7,249 bases of DNA from an uncultured Acidobacteriota bacterium. Its GTDB lineage: Bacteria; Acidobacteriota; Vicinamibacteria; Vicinamibacterales; UBA8438. Of the stretch, positions 1 through 5,407 are shown one piece after another. The position numbers were made by a program, and so were the translations under genes. The stretch lies in assembly GCA_937888665.1 (NCBI GenBank), contig CALBET010001217.1, forward strand, positions 1-7,249, written 5' to 3'. The stretch's first letter is position 1. Every line of letters begins with the position of its first letter. The notes under the pieces were generated by a model. That model worked only from the letters and a program-made list of their open reading frames with translations, was not told where the DNA came from and made no database searches.

Positions 1-1360
1 ATGTCCGGTTGAATGCGCGCGGCCAACCGCTCTGCGTCTTTCGGCTCTCGTGCGTCGGCCCTCGAAGCACGATGTCCAGGGGCACCCACCCCGGCTCCTG
101 ATGGCTGGGCGCACCGTCTAACGCGATTCTGCGAGTCGTATTCGGAGTGGCGGGGTAGCGGCCCCCTTCATTGCGGTAGAACTCGAGATTCAGGTAGATG
201 TCATCGCCCATGGCCCCCTTGAGTCTCTTCCAGAGGCTGCTCTCCAGGTGCTTGATGTCGATGGTTGTGAACATCAAGTCGACCTGGCCGTCGCGGTCGA
301 GGTCGAGCCGCTCCATCCCGAGCTGGATTCTGTTGTCCGACTGGAAGGCGATGTCGACGCCCGGTGCGAACACGGTGCCCCCCGCGACCGCCGGCCGGCC
401 AAGATGCACCTCGTAGGTGGAGCGCTTGCTGGAGATGCTCCGGCCCTCCAGCGAGTGAACCACGAGGTCGCCGACGCCATCGCCGTTCAGGTCGGTCAGC
501 GAGTGCAGCACCCTCCCTGTCATGTCACCGGTGGCGAGCGAGGAGAGATCGTCCGAGTCGAAGACCACCTCGGTCGTGAAGGTCTCGGCCACCGGAGCCA
601 ACAACCCACGCTCGTCCTGCTGATGCACCTCGAAGTGGTCCTCGTTCCAGAACACCAGATCGCGGCGACCATCCTGGTTGTAATCCATCTCGTGGACGCG
701 GCTCTGAGACCAGGGGGCATATCGATATCCGTCGGCTCCCAAGATCCGCCCCATCTCGGCAGGGGGGCCGATCTTGACCGCATCGGCGAACGTGCCGTCG
801 TTCCTCTGGATAAAGACCCAGAAGCCGTCGACATCCGGGAGGACCAGGTCGTCGCGGTCGTCGCCGTTCACGTCCCGGGTGACGTCGACATGGGGCACCT
901 CGCCTCTGCGCGGCGGGTTGAAGTTGGAGGTCACCGGTACGAGCGTGTAGGCCGTCGCCGATTCGGGATCGAACCAGTTCAGGCGGCCGGATTCGTACGT
1001 GAGCAACCGATCGCGTCCGCCGATCGAGGCCACGTCGACGAACGACACGTCGGGACCCAGCGTCGCGTCGAGCACCAGCGCCCAGGTGCCGCCCCTGGCG
1101 GCGTAGATGCGCAGACGACGGTCACCGCTCTCCGCAACGTCGAGCACGGCAAGGTCCGCGACCGCGCCACCGAGGAGAAATCCCGTCAGCACGGTCTGAC
1201 CTGGCACGGTGTCCATCACGACCTGGTGCCGCTCGAAGGTCCATTCCTCTTGCTGCACGGTAGATCCCGGGACGACCGACGACAGGCACACTGCGAGCAC
1301 CAGAAGTGGACCGGTTCTTGTTCGACCATGACTCGTGCGGTCGGTTGCCGGGTTGGACAT
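1..1360 (-). CDS. Exported FG-GAP / VCBS-like repeat protein, C-terminus cut by the window edge
   Basis: I translated this frame by hand from the reverse strand. It gives 453 codons with no stop, running off the left edge. It starts with ATG at 1360, five to six bases after a GGAGG Shine-Dalgarno. The N-terminus looks like a Sec signal peptide: basic residues, then a hydrophobic core (LLVLAVCLSSVV, about residues 19-30). LAVC is not a good lipobox because Val precedes the Cys. Four calcium-loop motifs of the FG-GAP/VCBS type are visible: DVNGDDRDDL (163-172), DYNQDGRRDL (226-235), DLNGDGVGDL (290-299) and DLDRDGQVDL (353-362). Such repeats form beta-propeller blades in exported proteins, some involved in adhesion or binding, so a secreted or surface beta-propeller is the best call. 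The substrate or partner is unknown. It is transcribed divergently from the LysR-type regulator, which may control it. The family call is firm; the function is not. Confidence 0.88.
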   Translation of the reverse strand, partial: MSNPATDRTSHGRTRTGPLLVLAVCLSSVVPGSTVQQEEWTFERHQVVMDTVPGQTVLTGFLLGGAVADLAVLDVAESGDRRLRIYAARGGTWALVLDATLGPDVSFVDVASIGGRDRLLTYESGRLNWFDPESATAYTLVPVTSNFNPPRRGEVPHVDVTRDVNGDDRDDLVLPDVDGFWVFIQRNDGTFADAVKIGPPAEMGRILGADGYRYAPWSQSRVHEMDYNQDGRRDLVFWNEDHFEVHQQDERGLLAPVAETFTTEVVFDSDDLSSLATGDMTGRVLHSLTDLNGDGVGDLVVHSLEGRSISSKRSTYEVHLGRPAVAGGTVFAPGVDIAFQSDNRIQLGMERLDLDRDGQVDLMFTTIDIKHLESSLWKRLKGAMGDDIYLNLEFYRNEGGRYPATPNTTRRIALDGAPSHQEPGWVPLDIVLRGPTHESRKTQSGWPRAFNRT

Positions 1361-1366
1361 GCTGGA

Positions 1367-1371
1367 CCTCC
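1367..1371 (-). promoter_or_regulatory. Shine-Dalgarno of the FG-GAP protein gene
   Basis: On the minus strand GGAGG lies six bases before the ATG at 1360. This is a consensus site at good spacing, and it fixes the start of a gene whose frame has no stop in the window. Confidence 0.8.
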
Positions 1372-1405
1372 TTGGCTTTCGCTCAGTGTGGGGTCCCGTG
1401 CTTAA

Positions 1406-1418
1406 TATCCATAGATAA
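1406..1418. promoter_or_regulatory. Candidate LysR-type operator (T-N11-A inverted repeat)
   Basis: TATC and GATA form a perfect inverted repeat (1406-1417) around a CATA spacer. With the next base the site fits the T-N11-A form known for LysR-type regulators. It lies about 31-43 bp before the regulator's ATG, in the region shared with the divergent gene, which is the classic position for LysR autoregulation and target control. The site overlaps the proposed -35 of the regulator, consistent with negative autoregulation. Binding by this particular regulator is inferred. Confidence 0.5.
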
Positions 1419-1440
1419 TTATTTACATACAGTCTATAAC
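1412..1440 (+). promoter_or_regulatory. Candidate sigma70-type promoter of the LysR regulator gene
   Basis: TAGATA (1412-1417, 4 of 6 matches to TTGACA) and TATAAC (1435-1440) are separated by 17 bp. Transcription would start near 1446-1448, at or just before the ATG at 1449. That leaves almost no leader and no room for a Shine-Dalgarno, and none is visible. An alternative -35-like TTTACA at 1422-1427 has no -10 at suitable spacing. This is by eye only. Confidence 0.4.
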
Positions 1441-1448
1441 CTCTAGTC

Positions 1449-2333
1449 ATGATTGCTCTGGCTCAACTGGAGGGCTTCTACTGGGTCGCTCGCTGCCAGG
1501 GCTACACGCGGGCGGCCAGTGCTTTCCCGTACCCCATCACCCAGCCCGCGGTACACAAACAAGTGCGGAAGCTGGAGCTGGAGCTGGGTGCCCGGCTCTT
1601 CGAACGGGTGGCCCGCGACCGCGTGGTGCTGACCCCGGCGGGAGAACGTCTCTACGCGTTTGCCGCGCCCTTCTTTGCCGGGCTCCCGGAGGTGGTCCAG
1701 GAGATTGGCACGGCGACGTACGGCGGCAAGCTTCGTGTCGAGACCTCGGGGCTGGTTCTGCGGTACCTCCTGCCAGGTTGGATCCGTCGCCTTCTCAGGA
1801 AACGCCCAGACATCGAGGTGTCTCTCACCGAACACCGCATCGCGAATACCGCGCGGCTCCACACTGGCGAAACCGACGTCATCATCGATTTTCTCCCGAG
1901 TGTCCCGAACAACGTCTCCGCCCGCGTGGCTGCGACCGCCTATCCGTTCCTCGTGGCCCCGTCCGGAAGCCTCGGCGTCGCGCGGTTGCGGACTCTGCCG
2001 TTTGTGTCCTATTCGCCGCACCTGCCCCACTACGGGTACCAGTTGAGGGCATTGGAGCTGATCAAGGTCGCACCTGATCGGTTTCTCTCGGCGGGCAACG
2101 TGGACTCGATCTTGAGCCTGGTTCAGGCGGGCCTGGGGTTCTCGTTCGTGCCGTGGCTCGGAAGATCTGGTCCGAGGCTAACGGGGTTGGTCAGCAGACG
2201 GATCACGGCCGTCGACGAATCGTTTCGGATCCACGCAGCGTGGCGCACGAGGTCTGAGGACAATCCTATATTGGCGGCCTTGATGGAGGCGATGCCCGGA
2301 CGGTCGAGGCGAAAGCAGGAACGCCGCACGTAG
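1449..2333 (+). CDS. LysR-family transcriptional regulator
   Basis: This is a 294-residue protein, the usual length for the family. The N-terminal winged helix-turn-helix is clear: a QLEGFYWVARCQGYTRAA start (about residues 6-23), then ITQPAVHKQVRKLE (30-43) and GARLFERVARDRVVLTPAG (47-65). The rest, from about residue 92, matches the two-lobed effector-binding domain, with the family-typical SILSLVQAGLGFSFVPW near residues 220-236. The DNA-binding stretch appears to have two extra residues (FPYP region) before TQPAV compared with the usual spacing. The effector is unknown. The ATG aligns with normal LysR N-termini, but no Shine-Dalgarno precedes it, so translation may be leaderless. The gene is divergent from the FG-GAP gene and converges on the DUF5916 gene. 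The likely role is control of the divergent gene and of itself, inferred from arrangement. Confidence 0.95.
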   Translation: MIALAQLEGFYWVARCQGYTRAASAFPYPITQPAVHKQVRKLELELGARLFERVARDRVVLTPAGERLYAFAAPFFAGLPEVVQEIGTATYGGKLRVETSGLVLRYLLPGWIRRLLRKRPDIEVSLTEHRIANTARLHTGETDVIIDFLPSVPNNVSARVAATAYPFLVAPSGSLGVARLRTLPFVSYSPHLPHYGYQLRALELIKVAPDRFLSAGNVDSILSLVQAGLGFSFVPWLGRSGPRLTGLVSRRITAVDESFRIHAAWRTRSEDNPILAALMEAMPGRSRRKQERRT

Positions 2334-2337
2334 CTCG

Positions 2338-2349
2338 CCGCGGCCGCGG
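2338..2349. repeat. 12-bp perfect palindrome just after the LysR stop codon
   Basis: CCGCGGCCGCGG is its own reverse complement and starts four bases past the regulator's stop codon. It could add a GC-only hairpin to the 3' end of the mRNA. In a G+C-rich genome a site like this can also arise by chance. Confidence 0.6.
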
Positions 2350-2366
2350 AGGGGGGCATTCGGGGT

Positions 2367-2406
2367 CCCCACGGAGCGACCGCGTGGGGTTCGGGGCGCA
2401 GCCCCG
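2367..2406. terminator. Tandem hairpins between convergent genes, candidate bidirectional terminator
   Basis: The first hairpin has a perfect 7-bp stem, CCCCACG (2367-2373) with CGTGGGG (2383-2389), and a 9-base loop. The second has a perfect 6-bp stem, CGGGGC (2392-2397) with GCCCCG (2401-2406), and a GCA loop. They lie between the LysR stop (2333) and the DUF5916 stop (2415), where both transcripts should end. Neither side has a proper T-run, so this is not a classic intrinsic terminator. It may act as a Rho-assisted or 3'-stabilising structure, or be a copy of a dispersed intergenic repeat. Confidence 0.5.
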
Positions 2407-2414
2407 TCTAAGTA

Positions 2415-5366
2415 CTAATATCGAAACAGGTAGGAAACTTTGGTGAAGAACGCGCGGTTGGTGCGTTCGAACCGGGTGGTGGGGAAGAAGCCTTCGTCCA
2501 TGTCGTCGATCAGGTTGCCCTGTTGATAGCGGTCGTCGTAGCCAATGAAGAACACGGTCCCAGAGTTGACCCGGTACGTGGCCAAGACGTTGTTCCCGAG
2601 CTTGCCGCTGAGCGTGTTGTGCTCCAGGATGTGGCGGAGCAGGAGACGGTCGGTGAACTGGTAGGTGGCGCGCCACCGGTAGATCTTCACGTCGAAGATC
2701 TCGGCGTTGTCCGCGGCCGGGTTGACGAACCGGGTGAACACGGTGCGGAGCTCGGTACGCAGCCTCGACGTGGGCCGAACGAACAGGCTGATCGTTCCGT
2801 CGGTCGACCGGCCCAGAAACGGGTCGTCACCGAAGAAGATGCTCTCGCCGCGATTCGCGTTGACGTTGACCGACACGATGCGACCGCTGATGCGACCAGA
2901 GAACGACGCTCCGGTCTTGCGGAAGTCGATACCGTTGAACCGCTCGAGGTCGCGGCTCACCCCGCCGCCGACACGGATGTTCCGGATCAGCTCCATGTCG
3001 ATCTCGCCCCGGAATTGCTCGTCCTCGAGCTCTCCGGCGTGATTGTGATTGCGGAGATACGTAAACCTGGGGCCCCAGTTGATGATGGCCCCTTCGGGCC
3101 ACCAGAGATACCGCACGTTGGCATCGGTACGTTGGATGTCGACCCGGGGGACAAAGCCGGTCCCGGTTCGAAAATCGGGGTCGATACGACTGTGCGACAC
3201 GGCGTAGCTGAGATTGCGAGCCTGCCGCGACAGATTCGCCTCGATCAGCGGACCGCTCAAATCGCCGTCGCTGTCGTCACGGTGAGCGGACTGGACCGCC
3301 GTGAAACTGAAGGCGTGCGTACGGCCCAGACGGAGCCGGCCGTCGACCCCACCCACACGGTCGTGCTCGGACCCGAACTCCCGTGCGCTGGCGATGGTGC
3401 CGAGGTAGGAATCGCCGTAGAGGTCGTAGCGCCACCGACCGATGAAGGACTGGGCGGTCGTGCCGAAGGCGGGGTCCGACCGGTCGTCGAGCCGGCCCGG
3501 CGCCTCGTCATCGGCCATGAACACGCCCAGGGTCGACCGACCGATCTTCCCGGTGAGCTTGGCGCCAAAACGCGGGTCGACAATGGTGCGGGTGTGCACC
3601 AGGTTCGCCGGGGTGGCGGCGGCAAAAATCTCCTGGCCCTCCAGGAAGAAAGGCCGCTGCTCAGCGAAGAAGAGCGCGAACCGCTGATTGACCTCAACTT
3701 GGGGCCGGTCGGATTCGATCTGCGAAAAGTCTGGATTGTAGGTGAAGTCCAACGTGAGATTCGACGTCACGCCGTACTTCACGCCCAGCCCCATCTGCCC
3801 CAGCGGGTCACCCTCGCCGAACGCCCCGGTGGCCGTGTTCAGCGACCCGACCTGGACGCCGGTGAAGGTGGGTAGTATCTCGAGGTTCCGGCTGGTCGAC
3901 AGGTTCGTCATCCCGTCCATCACGCCCATCTGTGTCAACTGGCCGGCGATGTTGCGGGAGACCGGGGACCAGACCAGCGATTCCGATTTGTCACGGATGT
4001 TCCGGCTGATTTGAAAGCCCCAGGTGTGCGCGTCGCCACCCGAGCGGGCCGGATAGCGCAAACTCTTGAACGGAATGACCATCTCGGCCGTCCAGCCATC
4101 GGCGACGAGCCCGCCGCGCGTCTCGAACAGGGCATCCCAGGAGCTGTCTCCCCGAATGCCGAACCCGCTTTGGGCGGCGCCCCCGCCGCCACCGCCGCCA
4201 TTACCCCCGCCCCCTCCGCCCCCACCGCCGCTGGCGTTGACGATCGCGTCGCCGGCCACGCCGTAGCCATTGACGGAGAACAGATAGGCGCGCTGTTGGT
4301 CGAGGAACGGGTCGAACATGACCTGAATCTGATCGTCACCACGTGTCTCGTCCCGCTCGGCCCGGTTCGCGCGGATCGTGTTCGTGTCCTTGTAGTGCGC
4401 GTAGGCGGCGACATAGATGTTCTCGCTGTCGTAGGCGATCCAGACTTCGGTGTCCTCGGTGGCCGGCGCGCCCTCGGCCGGGCTGGTCTGCACGAACTGC
4501 GTGATCGGCACGACGAGGCGCCACACGGCGTCGTCCAGTCGGCCATCTATGGAGGGGGGCTGCGCAGTCCGGGTCACAGTCGTCGTGGGACGACCGGCGA
4601 TGGCGAAGCCGCCGCCGGGGCGGCGCACGGGCGCTCCTCCAGAAGCGGTGCGGTCGGATAGCGCCGGCAGCGTGATCGCACCGGTGGTGTCCGTCGCCCG
4701 GGCTGGCACGTCGGGGTCGAGCGAGCGTAGGTCTCCGGGGGGCGACTCGAGCGTCTCAGCTCCTGCTCGGGACGGGGCGAGACCGGCCGTGTCGGCGAGG
4801 AGCGCGGCGAGCGTGTCGGCGAGACGATCCTGGACTCCAAACAGATCAGCCAACGTGCCGTCCACCTTCGCGCGCTCGAGCACCGTTCCCGACCGGAGGT
4901 CGACAATGCGGGTCGTGATACGAAGCTGGTCGCCGAGGCGCTGATAGGTGCCGTCAATGAGCAGGCGCGCGCCAAGCCGGCGATACGTCTCGAACGCGGC
5001 CGAGTCGGTCGCCCCTTCGGCGAGCGGAACCGCGCGGGCGCTCGCCGCACGCCCGAGCGCCATCGACCCGAGCACGGTGAGCCCCCGACCGCGAAGGTCG
5101 ACCGACACGCTCTCGGCAATGCCGCCGCCGATCCACGCGTCATCAGGGTGACCGCTGACGTTGATGAATGGCCGGACGGCGATGGACGCCGATGGGACAC
5201 TAGCCGCGACTGGGGCGACCGCCGGTTGCGCCCCGGCGACACCGCCGAACGCCAGCGCGACGACCGCCAGCGCGATCCCGATCCGAGAGAGCAGAGATTG
5301 CCGCACGCGCAGGGATCCTCGAAGGCGTACACGGATGAGGCCGAGCCGCCAAGTCTCGGGCGGCAC
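2415..5366 (-). CDS. Outer-membrane protein: TolB/FlgO-like domain, CBM9-like domain and DUF5916 beta-barrel
   Basis: The protein has 983 residues and starts at GTG 5366, with GGAGAGG just upstream. A second GTG at 5306 (codon 21), with GAGGA nine bases before it, would give a more ordinary signal peptide. Residues 24-47 form the signal sequence. Residues 60-195 resemble the TolB/FlgO-like domain: FINVSGHPDDAWIGGGIAES, LGARLLIDGTYQR, then RITTRIVDLRSGTVLERAKV. Residues 267-455 are CBM9-like, starting PPSIDGRLDDAVW and including SWDALFETR and DGWTAEMVIPFKSLRYP. The remainder is the DUF5916 barrel, with its signature NPDFSQIESDRPQVEVNQ followed by FFAEQRPFFLEG. The chain ends in an aromatic beta-signal, TKVSYLFRY, as expected for BAM-inserted barrels. 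I see no cysteine. The ligand is unknown. It is probably co-transcribed with the VOC fusion gene 41 bp upstream. The domain calls are firm except TolB-like, which is by pattern. Confidence 0.93.
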   Translation of the reverse strand: MPPETWRLGLIRVRLRGSLRVRQSLLSRIGIALAVVALAFGGVAGAQPAVAPVAASVPSASIAVRPFINVSGHPDDAWIGGGIAESVSVDLRGRGLTVLGSMALGRAASARAVPLAEGATDSAAFETYRRLGARLLIDGTYQRLGDQLRITTRIVDLRSGTVLERAKVDGTLADLFGVQDRLADTLAALLADTAGLAPSRAGAETLESPPGDLRSLDPDVPARATDTTGAITLPALSDRTASGGAPVRRPGGGFAIAGRPTTTVTRTAQPPSIDGRLDDAVWRLVVPITQFVQTSPAEGAPATEDTEVWIAYDSENIYVAAYAHYKDTNTIRANRAERDETRGDDQIQVMFDPFLDQQRAYLFSVNGYGVAGDAIVNASGGGGGGGGGNGGGGGGGAAQSGFGIRGDSSWDALFETRGGLVADGWTAEMVIPFKSLRYPARSGGDAHTWGFQISRNIRDKSESLVWSPVSRNIAGQLTQMGVMDGMTNLSTSRNLEILPTFTGVQVGSLNTATGAFGEGDPLGQMGLGVKYGVTSNLTLDFTYNPDFSQIESDRPQVEVNQRFALFFAEQRPFFLEGQEIFAAATPANLVHTRTIVDPRFGAKLTGKIGRSTLGVFMADDEAPGRLDDRSDPAFGTTAQSFIGRWRYDLYGDSYLGTIASAREFGSEHDRVGGVDGRLRLGRTHAFSFTAVQSAHRDDSDGDLSGPLIEANLSRQARNLSYAVSHSRIDPDFRTGTGFVPRVDIQRTDANVRYLWWPEGAIINWGPRFTYLRNHNHAGELEDEQFRGEIDMELIRNIRVGGGVSRDLERFNGIDFRKTGASFSGRISGRIVSVNVNANRGESIFFGDDPFLGRSTDGTISLFVRPTSRLRTELRTVFTRFVNPAADNAEIFDVKIYRWRATYQFTDRLLLRHILEHNTLSGKLGNNVLATYRVNSGTVFFIGYDDRYQQGNLIDDMDEGFFPTTRFERTNRAFFTKVSYLFRY
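4179..4229 (-). repeat. Poly-glycine tract inside the CBM9-like domain
   Basis: Residues 380-396 are nine glycines, one asparagine and seven glycines, encoded by a run of GGN codons. The tract lies between VNAS and AAQSGFG, at a loop that precedes the conserved SWDALFE strand. It looks like a low-complexity loop insertion, prone to length change by slippage, and is not part of the domain core. Confidence 0.85.
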
Positions 5367-5368
5367 GG

Positions 5369-5375
5369 CCTCTCC
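5369..5375 (-). promoter_or_regulatory. Shine-Dalgarno supporting the GTG start of the DUF5916 gene
   Basis: GGAGAGG sits directly before the GTG at 5366, with GGAG five bases away. It supports the longer start, although the internal GTG at 5306 also has a GAGGA upstream. Choosing between them changes only the length of the signal peptide's N-region. Confidence 0.55.
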
Positions 5376-5407
5376 GGTAATGCTCGGTTCTCTTGGGACG
5401 CTGGACT

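Larger units (their letters stand above)
1401..1440. promoter_or_regulatory. AT-rich divergent control region between the FG-GAP gene and the LysR regulator
   Basis: Thirty-one of these 40 bases are A or T, in sharp contrast to the G+C-rich surroundings. The island sits between two divergent starts that are only 88 bp apart. It contains the inverted repeat and the promoter elements listed separately. It most likely carries promoters for both directions, although I could not pick a convincing -35/-10 pair for the minus-strand gene. Confidence 0.6.

Noticed and set aside
1280..1310. Possible lipoprotein signal (LAVC) in the FG-GAP protein
   Set aside because: The residue before Cys is Val, whereas a lipobox needs Gly, Ala or Ser there; an ordinary Sec signal peptide is the better call.
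248..1405. 385-codon plus-strand ORF
   Set aside because: It lies antisense to the FG-GAP gene, has no recognisable domain or signal peptide, and its Asp/Val/His-rich composition is what the opposite strand of G+C-rich coding DNA produces.
2523..3875. 450-codon plus-strand ORF
   Set aside because: It is antisense to the clearly identified DUF5916 barrel, shows no domain motifs, and is explained by the lack of stop codons opposite a high-GC gene.
4011..4661. 216-codon plus-strand ORF and the proline-rich frame beside it
   Set aside because: Both are antisense readings through the poly-glycine tract and CBM9-like part of the DUF5916 gene; the proline run is simply the complement of the glycine codons.
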